DNA from: Ostrinia nubilalis
Taxonomy: Eukaryota > Arthropoda > Insecta > Lepidoptera > Crambidae
Assembly (NCBI RefSeq): GCF_963855985.1
Contig: NC_087107.1
Location: 1,550,001 to 1,614,000 of the forward strand
DNA: 64,000 nt
Direction: 5' to 3'
Positions 43,385 to 57,184 of the stretch are shown here, piece after piece; the stretch's first letter is position 1, and each line of letters starts with the position of its first letter. Position numbers and translations under genes: made by a program. Under the pieces are notes generated by a model that saw only the letters and a program-made list of their open reading frames with translations, made no database searches and was not told the origin of the DNA.

Positions 43385-45590
43385 TACTTTTATGCCTAAA
43401 ATTTTTATTAATGTGGAATAAGCGCCATCTGTTGCGTTTAATCCGAACTGCTTCAAACTCGCTGTCATTAATATGTTTTGTTGTGTTCTCGGTTGTTGTT
43501 GTGTAACTTGTCGAGAAGTAGTACAAACGAAATGTGATAGATGGCGCAAATTCGGAATTTTATGATGGTAGAGCTGCATCATACAAATCAGTATTGTTCT
43601 ACATATTTATTATGTAATTTTAAATAATTATATTATTGATACTTACAACTAATTTCTCAATAAAATTTATGAACTAAATTTGTTTTTTTTCTTCTAATTT
43701 GTAACTACCTATCGTTAATTAAACCTTTAATTTAAAAATTCTAAATAATGCAAATTGGGTAACATTACAAAAATTGCGCTCACAATGCTATCAGAAACCC
43801 ACACACGTAGTTTTATCATGAAAAATGATTGCAAATAATGATAGATAGAGCGCGAATAGCGCATGGCATAGTAAAGAATTGTTCACACTGAGCTATTTCT
43901 GGCTTATGATATAAATAAATAACCAAAAGAAAAGATTAAAATTATTTTATTTTATAAATTGCTATTAATGACCACGCCTGAAAAATGATTGCAACTGTAT
44001 TATTTCACAAAACTATCTTCAGATATTTATTTATCTCACTAAAGATAAAAATATTTTCAATATCTAGTTTTTGGTATAATCTTCTTGGTGATCTTTTTAA
44101 ATAAAATAATAAACATGAAACGGCATTTCATTTACTTTTTTTTTCAATCAATGTTTTTTGGGCAGTAGGTTTTGTCTTATCTTACAGTATTATCTATTCT
44201 ATAAGTGTAGTGTATCTATTGTATAAGTACCCCACGTACTCGTAGCTCTATCAGTATTCAATTTAATCCCAAGAGTATTTTACTTTGAACTGTAGAATTT
44301 AAATATTTTAGAGAGACATCAATAGCATAAGTTTGAATCTAGTTTTGACCAGTCTTATGCCCGTTTTCACCATCAATCCCTAATTTTTAAAGGAATTTTG
44401 TTTTCATATGGGTCACTTAAAAATAGCCTTTATGAACATCCCTTAATCCGAGATGGAGACAGCGTGTGTGTTGCCATAATTGCGTATAATTTCATTCAAT
44501 TACCCATCTTACTTGTAGGAATTCTGAAAAACATAGACATTTAGACAATGCACCTAAAAAGCAGTTTCAATCAACTTTATGGCCGATTCTTGAACACCTC
44601 CTGTAATTATAGTGCCGATAAGCAAAAACTGTAACACTGTAAACCTAACAATGGAAATTAAGCTAATTGTAAATTGAACTTAACACTGAAGATGTTAAGG
44701 TATGTTTTGTTTATTTGGAATGTCAAGACTTCCGAGAATTTGAGAATTTAAAGCGATTATAGTGATTCAAAGAAGACCGATTATAATATAAGCGTAATCG
44801 GTTTGTACGTTGTTTGTGAGGAAAGTGGATTTCTCAGGTTAAAAGGTAAAGTTGAATAGATATTTCATAGTTAACGTTCCTTCCTTCCTATACTCGGCTC
44901 AAAGACTCGTGGCAAGCGGTGTAATAGTAAAACAGTGCATATCACGTTTTCTCTCGCACTCACACTGGTTATGAGTGAGGTTACACAGAGGCAGGCAAAG
45001 CGTTGCCTATATTACTTAATTTAATAATCAATAAAATATTGGCAATTGTGCACACTGTGCATACTGTGCATCTCTGTTTAAAAAAATACAGTAAAGTAAT
45101 AATTAATTAGGCGTTTGTAGTTTAATGCAGTAGAGTTTACTGACGATCACCAAAGTCAAACAACTGACGCCTTCGGCCCTTCGCCTTCGTGACCTGGATA
45201 TTCCGACTACGATTTTGTGCTTCAGAACACCGTGCTTCGGAAAGCATCAATAAAGCGTAAAGTGAGACACAATAAAGCACGGAATAATATAATAGGTAAG
45301 TAAGTCACAACCCTGCAATGGACTTATGACCAACCGTAGTTGTCTGATATGGTTCAATCGAACCAACGACTTTACCTGTCCTTCGAATCGGGTTTGTAAT
45401 ATCTCAAAAATGATGAGAATACCTACGCCTAAAGACTGGAAGATTTACCTTGGAAACTAACACAGAATTTCTGATTTGAGAGACTCGGAAACTCTAAAGA
45501 AGAACAATCATGAATAAAATGGAATAAACTCATGTAGTACCCCATTTTGCCATTTATTTCTTCTAAATCACCTCGAAATAAAAGTAAGGT
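43385..45590. other. Intergenic, no gene seen
   Basis: AT-rich throughout. A block at about 45150-45300 contains GC-richer text without coding or family signature. Confidence 0.5.
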
Positions 45591-45597
45591 GATTATC

Positions 45598-45778
45598 ATC
45601 ATCATCTATCTATACCACGCATATTTCAGCCACAGGACGTCGATTGTGCAACAACATTCCCCATTCCCCCAATGATTTGAAATTATTTCCAGATTGGCCG
45701 GTTGGCAGCGGCCTGCATCCAGCACCTTCCTGCAACCTTTATGAGGTCATCCGTCCACCTTGTGGGTAAACATCCCTC
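45598..45778 (-). repeat. RTE LINE 3' end, diverged
   Basis: ATCATCATC, then CATATTTCAGCCACAGGACG, CCCCCAATGATTTG, CAGATTGGCCGGTTGGCAGC and CCGTCCACCTTGTGGG. It is the reverse-oriented RTE terminus with a small internal insertion. Confidence 0.65.
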
Positions 45779-45779
45779 G

Positions 45780-46915
45780 TGACTGTGCATAAATATTATA
45801 AAAGCGGATTACTTTTACTCAAGTTAATTTAAAAAGCTAATACACATCTGCATAAAAAAACCTGTGGTATTCTGCGTTGGAACAATTATGTATCGCTATC
45901 TAAGCCACAATCTATGTACCTATTTGACATGTTTATTGTGTTAGTACATACATAGTATACAACAGTCGCGTGAGCACGCCTATATGATGTCGTTGATAAA
46001 AACTGCTAATACATCTAGGATATAAAGTTAAACTTATCATTTTATCTTTGGATTTATGACAGTTGGTTTTTACTGAAGGCTATTAGGCGACTTAGTTAAT
46101 TATGGTTATTGGGTTTAATTTTAAGCTTCTATTGCTGCCGCCTTTTATTATTTCATAATTTAACAGTAACTTATATTAAAAATATAGGTACCTACCATAT
46201 CCGTATACAGTTTTTACGTGCTTCTGTTTACTCGTAGGCATCTTATTTTAAATTAAACAAATAAGAACGATTTTAGTAACTTTATCTTAAAATGATTTAG
46301 TGATTGAGCATTAGGTACATTCATAACTTTAATGATTTAAGTCTCATCTTTCTTATTCACTGCTTTATACCTTTTTTATATGTTTTTTATTTGCATCTTT
46401 TTCACCTTATGAAGACCATATTTATTTAATTTAAAGTTTTTAAGTATTTGAAACTAATTGAAAACTAGACTCTAAAATAAGACGAATCTATATATTAAAC
46501 ATTACCTGTAGGTACTTGTTTGAAGATTTAGGTATTTGAGGAGTAGTTTAGTTTGTCAGGTACATACAGTATTGGAGTGGTAAACCTAATAGAGTAAGAT
46601 TGGTAAATGTAGAGTTTAAGGGGTTTGAATTTACCTACTATGGCAACTACTTTAATTTGGGTTATTTTGCGAGTACTTCCAACCATTAGTTAAGTTTTAT
46701 CACAAAATACTTTTTAAACTGATTACACCATGGTATTAACTAAGGTCAGTTTGTAGACATTTTAAAAACCGTACAAATACAGTACAATGTAAAGAGCCAT
46801 GACTCTAGGTTTAGTTTAGGCTCGTGCTAACCCTACTAGCATTTGCCCCTAACGGGATTCGAAATTACAGGATTGGCTACTGTCAAATGCATCCTGCATC
46901 TTATGGATTTTATAG
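45780..46915. other. Intergenic, nothing recognised
   Basis: AT-rich without coding potential. Confidence 0.5.
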
Positions 46916-46916
46916 T

Positions 46917-47050
46917 CTAGTTGTTTGTTTGAATTGAATTGGCTCCAAAACTATTGGACCGATTTAAAAAATTCTTTCACCATTAGAGTCCTACCTACCC
47001 TTGATGAACATAGGCTTTAGAACTTTCATTAGTTGTACAAAGTTCGCCGA
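46917..47050 (+). repeat. Lepidopteran dispersed repeat fragment
   Basis: TAGTTGTTTGTTTGAATTG, CCAAAACTATTGGACCGATTT and AAAAATTCTTTCACCATTAG form the typical phrase of a common lepidopteran repeat in which a TTTGTTTG start is followed by a CCGATTTAAAAAATTCTTTC motif. The family name is uncertain. Confidence 0.45.
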
Positions 47051-48580
47051 GTCAGCTAGTAGAACTTAAATTCCTTCGCAAAAACAAAAGACGTTCTTTG
47101 AATATTTAAAAAACGTGTGAATTGTTCTTATTTTAAAACTTATCCCAACGAACGCAAACTACGCAACAAACGGCCACAGTAAACCGATTTCAAACTTCAA
47201 ACCTATTCCAATTTAAATACAGAAGCGGCGGAAACGCCCATGGCTCGATAGCCATTGGCTACCCGCAACAATGTTAGAAATACACACAGAGACCTATACT
47301 TGTCCTTGTCACGCGTATTGAATTTCAGCGGCAACAACTCGGAAGTCTCGCTCGCACACGCTTATTACAGATTACAAACTGTTAAACAGTTAATACTCTT
47401 TTCCTACTTGTATTTGAATTGTAATTTTAGGACATTCTAATATTTGACTCTACTTTTCAACTTTGAGACTTATTGGAGCGTGTTTGAGTTGGAATTGGAG
47501 TGGAATCGTTAAGGTAGTTTGGTCCGTGTGAAATAAAAAGTGTTGGGTATAATTTTTACACGGAGTTTTTTTGCTAAATACCATTATGGTTATAGCAAGT
47601 CGTTATGATGGCGGGTGGTTTTTTTACATACGTTAAAACCTTTGAGCGTGTGCTGTTGTTCATAATTATGGTTTATCTTGATTTTAGATAAAGGTTTTTA
47701 CATAGTATGTTGGATGTCCTTCCGCCGGTAGATATTGAAATTGCTACAATTTCGCGTATAAATGTTTGATGCGACGTTGTTATGGTGTATTTTGTATGCA
47801 TTGTGTGTGTATCTAATGCCGTGAATGTATTATAATTGGTATAGCAAGCAATTAATTTTAATAGAATAAAGCGAATCTACATACAAGATGTATGGAAATA
47901 TTTCAAGGTAGTCTTTCTCCTTAGAAAGATTCAGAAAATTTAATGATTGGCTTAAAGTGCTTTAATAGAAACGAGAAATTTACCTACCATAAGGCAAAAG
48001 ATCTTATTTACGAGATGAAAATGTATGAATTTGAAATTTTACTTAGGTACCCACAGCTCTCAGCAGTAAGTATTGCTCAAAAAATAAACTTCTGTCTAAT
48101 GATTGTAAGAATTGATTAATGCTTATTGTTTTCAGCACAGTGTCCATAGGTATTATTGTCCCGAAACATTAGTGGGATTATTGGAAATAAGCCTTCTTTT
48201 CTTTTCTTTTCGGGCCAAATGCTTCATTACTATGAACCGGTGCTGAGAAGAAGCAGCACTGTTTTGTTTTTTTTTCATACCATTAATTTGAAAGTAAAGA
48301 AACCAAGTTAGATTTAAGAACAATGCCAATTAAACTTAATTGTTACGCACAAAAACTATTGTTTACAACTATACTCATTACAAACAAGCTAACACTTAAG
48401 TAAACGCATATAACTGTCAGTATTGAGTTATAGCAAATTGATGTACGCAGTATCGCGAAAAAAACATACTATAACTGTTGTTACCCATGCTTCATCAGCT
48501 ATGGACGTGATGTATATGGAAAATACAGAGAAGTGTGTTGGTTAAATAGAAAACGGTTCCGTACAAAAAACGTTTTCTTT
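47051..48580. other. Intergenic, no gene seen
   Basis: Nothing coding recognised. A mildly GC-richer patch at 47220-47350 with short open frames has no splice or domain support. Confidence 0.45.
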
Positions 48581-48586
48581 ATACTT

Positions 48587-48718
48587 TATCATCATCATCA
48601 TCATTTTCACTGCTGAACATAGGCCTCCCCCAATGATTTCCACAATCGCTGGTGGCGGCCTGCATCCAACGCCTTCCCGCTACCTTTATGATGTCGCCGG
48701 TCCATTTTGTGTCTTGGG
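48587..48718 (-). repeat. RTE LINE 3' fragment
   Basis: The minus strand reads KWTGDIIKVAGRRWMQAA and then (ATG)n, matching RWTDDIVKVAGKRWTQAA of the 34651-36054 copy. The plus-strand text is ATCATCATCATCATTTTCACTG and ATAGGCCTCCCCCAATGATTT. It is truncated and frameshifted. Confidence 0.75.
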
Positions 48719-49160
48719 TCTTTATACTTAATAGGAATAAAACTAAAAAAAATTGGCTTTGACTCACAAACGCGTGAAGCTATATGAGTGTTATTTTGAT
48801 GCAACTTGACATTGTAGTACTTTATTTTGACATGCCAAGATGCGTGCGTGTGTAGCGTAGTCTGGAATGGTGTGAAGACTGTCAAATTATGAAAACGTAC
48901 CGTTGCGTTCGAGTCATGTCGCACTTTCGTGAGCGCCTAATTCATAATTGGGCCTGACTTTGACATGAATTAAAATGTTATTACACTACCAAATAATATA
49001 TTAGAATATCAAAAAACGCTATCGTAAACTTCAGGTATCTGACAAAGCTTGATGAATATTATTTCTTTATGAAGAACGGTCTCATAGATAAAAATAAAGA
49101 AAGAGGAACTTAAATTTCACTTTATTCTTACTAAGCTCAGAACCAGGTAGAGACAAAGTA

Positions 49161-49466
49161 ACGCCCGTATTCACAAACATTACTATGAGGTTTCACAGTG
49201 CGCGTGGACGCACAGGGTGACACATGAACCAATCACAGAGCTTTATTCAACGCTGTGCGTTCGATTTGCTGTTTCATTTAAGCAAGTATCGTTTGTCAAT
49301 ACAGGCGTTTAAAACGCCCGTATTCACAAACATTACTATGAGGTCTCACAGTGCGCGTGGACGCACAAGATGACACACGAACCAATCACAGAGATTTACC
49401 TATTCAACGCTGTGCGTTCAATTTGCTGCTTCACTTAAGCAAGCATCGTTTTTGAATATAGGCATA
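49161..49466. mobile_element. Two MITE copies in head-to-tail tandem (ACGCCCGTATTCACAAAC family)
   Basis: Copy 1 is 49161-49308 and copy 2 is 49314-49466, same orientation, 5 bp apart. Both share ACATTACTATGAGGT, CACAGTGCGCGTGGACGCAC and AACCAATCACAGAG. Each starts with ACGCCCGTATTCACAAAC, and copy 1 ends with the inverted GTTTGTCAATACAGGCGT. Confidence 0.8.
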
Positions 49467-49479
49467 AGTCCCTAACTAC

Positions 49480-50580
49480 TAAACCAGTAATTACTTTCAT
49501 AATAACAGACAATAACAGATCCATGAATGAGAAAGTCAATTACAGTAGTTACATTTAATTCTTACAAAACAAAGTGAAAAATGTTGCGCCTTTTCGAAAA
49601 ATACACAAAGAAAAATGTATACAACTTTATTTGAAGTAATTATCAGACCCACTGAACCCCAAAGCAGTGTTGCCAGTCCACTGACGCAAAAAACGACCGA
49701 GGAATTTCTCCTTATCGTCAAAAAACTGTATTTTACCATTTGCATACGCTACGTCAATAATTATTCGCAATTCAGGTTAATTTATAATTAAAATCGTGTA
49801 CCATTTAGATTCTTGTGATCGCATCTAACGTAACGGCAAGTAATGGTCTGTGGATACTTTTTGCGTGGCCATCTTGTTTTTTCTGTGGCGCCAGTTTCGA
49901 AATTGGAACATAGTTTATGGTCTATTAGAGACTGTGGACTCATAGCAAAAATAAGAGGAAAAATTTATGATTTAGATGTTTAAACTCGGTCACATACCTA
50001 CGAGTACCTACCTACAGTTTGTTTGAAGAATAAGTTCATCTCAATAAAACTCTTTCCACATTACTTAATTTATACAAAGTTATGTTATGTTTTATGCTTG
50101 TTTTATGAAATTATAAAACCTCTATCATCAATATCGACTCTAACTACTTAATTGATGTCGTTTAGTCAGACCCTTGCATAGACAATGAAATAAATAATGC
50201 AAATTAATTTTGTCGTTTTTATTGACTTAGCATTGAATTTCATAGAGTTATGAATTATTTCCTCTACTGATATTAGATAAAGAGCGAGTTTAATTTGTTT
50301 ACGTCTGATTGTTTTTTTTTTCAATTGTAAGCTTCATTAAACTTACATGGTGAAACATTATTTACATGATCACCTTTATGTCAAAATTGATCTTGCAAAA
50401 AGTTGTTGTTTACAATTGTAAGTATGATTGCAAATGTATAATTTTGGTATAGAAGAAAATAAACCATAGATGCTCGCATGTTACAGTGTCAATAGATTAT
50501 TATTACAAGCTTTTATTTTATTTAGAAAAGTGAAAAAAATTGGGATCGCTGAGATAGTTCAGTCTCGTTTTTTATTAACT
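49480..50580. other. Intergenic, nothing recognised
   Basis: No coding potential or recurring repeat seen. Confidence 0.5.
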
Positions 50581-50583
50581 CTA

Positions 50584-50860
50584 AGGCTGGATTGGACCAT
50601 CTTACTTTAACTTTGACAAACGTTTGCCTCCTGTCACATAAAAAAAAACGTCAAAAATCTCTCAAACTCCATTTTCCAAAGTCTATTGCGGTGCTTACAA
50701 CACTTCAATAAAAATTTATACCACTAAGACTGGGTTGCATCATCTTACTTCTAACAAACGTGAATGAAAATCTGTCAAACTCCATACAAAAAGCATCGGT
50801 TATCGTCACAGTTACGGTGAAAGTTAGCTGATGTAACTCATCCTAAAGATGTAAACCAGC
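50584..50860. mobile_element. MITE pair of the GTTTGACAGATTTT family
   Basis: Two adjacent, partly inverted segments. The first has GGCTGGATTGGACCATCTTACTTT and the SINE-tail-like phrase GCCTCCTGTCACATAAAA. The second has GACTGGGTTGCATCATCTTACTT, CTGTCAAACTCCATAC and ends TGATGTAACTCATCCTAA. They are related to 13003-13112. Confidence 0.55.
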
Positions 50861-52480
50861 AAACGCAGCTGGGCATTAACTACGGTAGGTACATGAACTA
50901 TTTACTAGACCAGCCGACCATCTATTAGCCCCACTTTAATCCAAAACTGCAACGTTTAATTTAAAATAACGCAGAAAGCAATCACCATTTTTCTATTAAA
51001 CGACAAGCTTTATTGTGACTGCATTAATTACACATTTCTTTAATTAGTCCTATCTCTGCTATAAATTGTTCCGTATTTACGACACACATTTTTACATTAT
51101 TACTAATTGTATTCTAGTTTATCTAAAAGCTAAATTATGGCTTCTAAATCGAGCAATGCTAGGGCAGGTGACAAATAATTAGAGCTTAATGCGAGCTTTC
51201 AAGTCGGTATTTGATGAATAGTAATTGGATCATATGTGTAGGGTGACTAGGGAATAGTAGAACTTATGGATTTTATTTTAATTAGACCAAATTAATTAGA
51301 CTTTACGAAAAACTGACTGAAAATAGACCGACAATTTTAAGAATTAGAAGCTTTAGCTGTATGAATAAAGTGAAATATGAGGTCGTGTTTTAAAAACCCT
51401 TTACTTGTATGAATAAAAAATCTTAAAATCATTATCATTAGTTCCGAGACGCTTACAACCTGATTTGGACAGACCATAGACTAATAGTGTGAATGATTTA
51501 AGTTATAAAGAATAGGGTTATTTTCAAATTAAAGGTGGTGAGGCAAGCTATATTGGGAACGTGTACCTGTACAAGTGGAAAGGCCTTACTGAAAAAAGTT
51601 TTGAATTTTAATTTTAATTTCCCACTTTATTAGTATTTTGAGATTTACATAACTAAAAGCCACTTTAAGCTGTCAACTGGTTTACGAAAGACATTATGGG
51701 ATAAATGCAAAATAAGCATGACAATTGTACAGCAATATTGTCAAAAGTATCTTGTAAGAACAAGAAAGAAATTAATTTATACGTAATAATTCTAAAATAT
51801 ACTCACCCAATCCTTTCAAAGTAGACGGATGCTAAAACTGACACTCAATTTGTCATAGTCTTGCGACCAATAGAGCTATAAATAGTATAAACGTCAAGTT
51901 TGACATTTGACAGGTCTAACAATGACTGTATTAATAATGAGAGACGCGACGGTTGCTTATTAAATTATCTATGCAAAATTTTAATGTTAACAAATGAAAA
52001 TTTAATTTAGTATATAAAATAACATGGAGCAAGCTTTTTGACATTCTCGTTTAAGCTGAATAATGCCTTGGGAATGGATCGACAAGGTGTTAATTAACGT
52101 ATTGTTTTATATTATTATCCATCATAATTCGTACTCAATTAAAAACAATAATTAAGACCTGGGTATCTTTAAGATGAGAATGAAAGAAAAGGCAAACATC
52201 ATTTAGGCAGGCATGTACCATACTTAACTATAGGTCCTACCTCACATCTTCTGGATTGTAGTAATTATCTGCTTTTGCCAAAGAAGTAGGTAAATAAAAA
52301 AAATGCATGAAATAAACAGTTTTCAAGTTTTACACCTTAGATATTTAGCATAAAGTAAACTGCCTACGTAGGCAGATTCTGTTTATAAAAGAGCCCATAA
52401 AAGGGATATTTTTCAAGGCTAGGTACTTAAGAGGAAACTGTTTTGAACGTCCTATTATAATACATACTACATACTTACTT
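50861..52480. other. Intergenic, nothing recognised
   Basis: AT-rich without coding signals. Confidence 0.5.
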
Positions 52481-52483
52481 TAA

Positions 52484-52822
52484 CTTTGACAAACGTCGAA
52501 AATCTGCCAAACTCTTTAAAAAAGTTAGGTGGTGCAACTCAGCCTAAATTTCTTTTAAAACTCTACAAAGTTACACTTGATGTGCCATTCTCATTCGAGT
52601 AATTTAGGTTTCCAATACCACATCCATAATTACCACAATTCATGCATCAACTGCACTTATTCTTATTAATGAAATAATAAGCCGGTGTGGCTTTGTCTAT
52701 TTGACTTCCACTGTTGGGTTAGCCTTCCACTTATGAAGACCCTTCCTCCTTACATTTTACCTTGACTTTACAACTTTTGTATAGAGTTTGAGGGATCAAG
52801 TTAAACTGGGCTTTATTATAGT
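52484..52822. repeat. Two fragments of the GTTTGACAGATTTT MITE family
   Basis: 52484-52558 (TTACTTTAACTTTGACAAACG to GGTGCAACTCAGCCTAA) and 52755-52822 (CCTTGACTTTACAACTTTTG, AGAGTTTGAGGGATC, ACTGGGC). Both are truncated. Confidence 0.5.
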
Positions 52823-53146
52823 GGTTTAATATTACTAAACGAGCGCGACGAATCGTTCAGGGCGGTTCCTTTGATGTGGCGGCCGCGGTTTAAAGACTTT
52901 GTAATTAGAAGTAAACTTTTTGGGGTACAGAGTCAAGTTCAAATGAAATGATTAGAAGGTTCTGTACATTCTTCGAATGAACTAATCGTAATACAGTGTT
53001 GAAAGTTGTTTTAATGAGAAATATTGTACTAAATGGGGCTATAGAGTTGTTTTTTAATATCAATTTGAAATTGCAATGTCTCGTGGAGATTTTACGCTAA
53101 CTAAGTGAATGTTGTAGGTACCGTCTGGGTTCCATTAGGGGCTCTT

Positions 53147-53475
53147 TCCTTCGGAAACATCCTGTTTTTTGCAGGATCCGGTTTAGTAGCAGGACAGAAC
53201 ATTCTATTTAAAAAAAAACCAATCCGTGTGAATTTGTAATTCGGTTTAAGCAGTAACCTGGACCAGTAAAAAACAGGATCCCGTTTAATTAAAAGTATTG
53301 TTTAACAGAAGTCTTAGTGTTCCCACTAGAAGCTTCCTGCAATTTTTTTGCAAACACTCTTACTTACCTGCAAAAACGTAATACTGCCGAGTGAGAACGT
53401 AAGTAAGTAATACAGTTTTACGGGATACAGTAACGCAAAAACTGGATTGCAATGGGAATTTAAAGGGCCCTTATA
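53147..53475. mobile_element. MITE-like repeat (TTCCGTTTTTTGCAG family)
   Basis: GGGGCTCTTTCCTTCGGAAAC, CCTGTTTTTTGCAGGATCC and the inverted-looking GGGAATTTAAAGGGCCC end. It resembles the split element at 16905-17270. Internal GTAAGTAAG and ACAGTTTTACGGGATACAG words also point inward, suggesting two stacked elements. Confidence 0.45.
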
Positions 53476-53479
53476 CCCA

Positions 53480-54780
53480 TTGACACTTTAGATTAAACTC
53501 TACATTTTCGTATACAATTGAGTTTTTTGATGAACGATACGAGTACAACTTCATTTTACTTTTACATTTTGTCACTTTTATTCATTCTGTTATTGATAAA
53601 AATATCATACCTCATTATGTCAATAATCCTTACATATTTTTTGCGAAACCATTTAATTTTATCGATTCATCGAAAACTCGCGTGAGCTTTCGATTGCGGC
53701 GGCCGGAGTAAAAAACCTGCTATCTTCCAAATCAAACATTTCGCGGCAAGCTGACAATGCGACGAAATTGCCAGTTATTTGAATTCAATATGTTGTATCG
53801 TTGTTGTTGCATCGCTTACAAGGAAGAGGCGGGTTTTTTCCGATGTTTAAAGACGGCAATAAAATGTTGCGATAAAAAATAGAAATTGTACGCCATTAGG
53901 CTCGTTACAATTTCAAAGACTGATATAATTTCCTTTTCTTGTATCATTTCATTTTGATTACACATTTCTTTTTCCGAAATGGTTTATTAAGCAGGGGCGT
54001 GCATTGCATTAAAAATAGTTACCTAATTTACAAATAAAGGTGATTCGAACGAAATTGAAAACGACAGGTCTCAAAGTGTAAAATAGAGAAAGTTTGCTTA
54101 CACAAAAAACGTTGTTTTTCTAGAAAACGAAAGATACCTAAGAAGAACGAAAGATATTACTGATCGATAATTACATTAAGTTATACCCACTTATAGTTTC
54201 ATTATTTGACTTATTGAACTCGCACCAATTACGTATTATTAAAACAATTTACAATTAAAACGAGCGTTACCCGCCATTCGCAAGGTGCATCTAATAAGGA
54301 TGGACAATACACTGGGCTTATTAATCCAGAAATTACATGCCACAGATAACCCAATGATTAGTGCGTAGAAGCCAACGTGCGCGGGCGCAACGTGGCGCAA
54401 TTAATGTGTTTACACACTTATTGGATGAGTTTGAATTAGCAGTTGAACTTTTATTAGAAGGAAGTTGAATGTAAAATCGGAACTTGTGAGCTTAAAGCTC
54501 ATAATATTACATATTTTGGTAGGTAAAAGATATTTTCATTTTGGTAGGTACAAGAGCAAAACTTCCCTATCAAAATAGCGTAACTCTCTAAACTTTCCAT
54601 AAATATCTGTCTCACCAATGATTGCCTGTTAGGGGATGATTATTTTAATTTGTGATTTTTGGAAAAGGTATTATATTTTTGTTTCAAAATAGCAACTATT
54701 ACAAATGTTAAAAGTGCCACAATGCTGAGCTCAATGTGTTGTTGCCAGTGGATTTATATTAATACTATGATTTGATATTT
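53480..54780. other. Intergenic, nothing recognised
   Basis: A small GC-rich patch at 53680-53720 (GCGGCGGCCGG) lacks any coding or promoter context that I can support. Confidence 0.45.
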
Positions 54781-54785
54781 TGTCT

Positions 54786-55015
54786 GTCACAGAAAAACCC
54801 TATCGCGCGCGTCCCTGTTTCAAAAACCGGGATAAAAACTATTTTGTGTCCTTTCCCGTGACTCAAACTATCTCTATGCCAAATTTCATCAAAATCAGTA
54901 CAGTGGTTTAGGCGTGAAAGCAAGACAGACAGTCAGATAAACAGACAGAAAGTCAGACAGACAGACAGACAGACAGAGTTACTTTCGCATTTAGAATATT
55001 AGTATAGATAATAAT
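54786..55015 (+). repeat. Lepidopteran dispersed repeat with (CAGA)n tract
   Basis: TATCGCGCGCGTCCCTGTTTC, ATGCCAAATTTCATCAAAATC, a (CAGA)n tract around 54952-54975, and the end TTTCGCATTTAGAATATTAG. The tail is shared with 6905-7035. Nonautonomous; class uncertain. Confidence 0.6.
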
Positions 55016-55096
55016 ATTAAATAGGGCAAACATCCTAGACTGCATCTCACTCAACATCAGGCCCCAAAAATCAAATACCTACATTTTTCAGCATTT

Positions 55097-55196
55097 TTTT
55101 TATGTGACACGAGGCAAACGGGCAGACGGATCACCTGAAGGTAAGCGATTACCGTCGCCCATCGACACCCGCAGTCCCAGAGGCTGCATAAAAAAA
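55097..55196 (-). mobile_element. SINE 3' part, second family
   Basis: T run then TATGTGACACGAGGCAAACG, GCAGACGGATCACCTGAAGG, TAAGCGATTACCG and CGACACCCGCAGTCCCAGAGG, a common lepidopteran SINE tail. GCCTC..GTCACAT(A)n at 39555 and 50626 are shorter remnants of the same tail. Confidence 0.6.
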
Positions 55197-55199
55197 CCA

Positions 55200-57180
55200 T
55201 TCAAAAACGAAGGAGTCTCAATGTTTGTCTTACTTTTTAATTCAAACCAATGTAACCCAAGCTAGAGCGAAATAACGAGACCAATCTGATACTAAACTTA
55301 AGTTGCAGTCATCAACCTAATTTATAACGACATAAAACTTGTATTCTTTTATTAATTCTTCATCATACGCCACTGGTCATTAAGCCAAAGGTGCAAAACT
55401 GTAACCACTCGCGTGCTGCGCTTCTGCGAAACGTTCTTGAGATGTATATCGCGATATTAAATGTAACCAAACGTATTTAATACTATATTGTGTTTAATTC
55501 GATCGGTTTATGCAAAGTAGAGCGAGTAAAAATTGCGTTTTTTTACTTAGTCACTTTTGCGTCGAGGCGTTTTTATGGGCAGTTTAGTAGTTTAGTTTAA
55601 GTTGTGTGTAATTGAAATATGGATAATTAGGGTACTTATCATGCAAGAAATAGTCTGATGGTGTAGCGATGATCTAATGATGAAATACTATGTCATAAAA
55701 CTATCTTTATAATATTTAAGCCATGTTATCTGTTCGTGTTATGGGGACGGTTAAATGGCTACATAATCTACTAATAATAATATTAAAATAACCTATTTAA
55801 GATTCTGAAAAAAAGTTCTACAAAATACTCGTATCTATTGAAGAAGTTCTACAAAAATACTTGAAGTAACCTCTTACTTCAAGTCTTAATTTTTCTTCTT
55901 GATAAGATAATTATCTTTATTGACTTTACATACTTACAAGTGACAAAAACTAACGCATTAGAATGTTATCTTTGCATGGTTTGACGTTTACACTTCACAC
56001 AGGTGTGTAAAACCTTAAATTGTTTTTCCTACATTCTCAAATTCTGGCAAACCAAAAAAAGTTTATTAATTCCAGACAAAGAAAAACGTTGATTCAGTTC
56101 GAATACATTGTATGTTGAATTGTTACTTATCAAAAATAACAACGCGCGTGCGATCGTCCAACACTGGGCACTTACTGCATGAACCGTCTGTACACCGAGG
56201 CAGGAAATCGGTCCGGTTTGCTGTATTATTGTACGGTCTGCAGAATATGAGGATTTATGGCCGAATTATATTATGAAACAATAAAAAGTAGAGTTGAAAT
56301 TTACAGTTGTGTTGCAAAATACAGCAACTTATAACTAAGAAAACACGAAGCAAGCGATGTACCTATAGATTTCGTTAAAAGTTAATCTTTAGAAATTATA
56401 AACCATGACAAATTATATCAATGTCAGAGGCTACAAAATAAAATAAAACCTATTTAGTGCCAATAGATTTGATTCTGGAAGTTTGACCAATCAGCTACTT
56501 ATGAGGATGTTTCCGTTTTCGTTTCGTCAAAGAATTCGTTTCTTGAGATTTTGATGTTAGTTTCATTAAAAAAGTATTTTATTTAGTCAGCTGGCTTTGC
56601 ATCATACAGTTTTTTCATCTCTTTTTAATCAACAGACCATGTTAAAAGTTGAAAATTGGGGACTTATTACCTTTTAATATTTTTCCTGGAATTTATTTGC
56701 TGGCCCTACCCGTTATTAAGTTAGGCGGTATTATTTCACAAGTTCGCAATGTTTAAGCACTAATTCCTCGCCGCGATAAGCTTCCGTTTTTTGCGGACGC
56801 TATAATTTTTTAATGTCTTTGACGCAAGTTTAGTTTCACCTGTTTCGGACGGTTTCGGATCATTTTGGACACACCTTCGACGAATTTAGGACCATTATCA
56901 ACTGCCCGCTCCGGTTACAGTTAATTTTGGCGTATTGAGGTCTCTGTTACGTAATTTCGTGACGTTAACTACAAAGATGTATCGGTACAATTATAAAGTG
57001 AGTAAAAAATTGCGCAAGTTGGTTGAACTTAACTTGTAATTTCGGCTGAATTTGGGGCTGAGCCTTTATAGGTAAATTATTGTGTAATTTCTAGTCGAAA
57101 TGGACAGTTGAGAACCGCGTATGAATATGAGATGGAGAGGTAAGAGGTAAAACTTTCCCGAGACTTATAATCCGGGCTTC
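55200..57180. other. Intergenic, nothing recognised
   Basis: AT-rich, no gene or recurring repeat identified. Confidence 0.5.
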
Positions 57181-57184
57181 TTCA

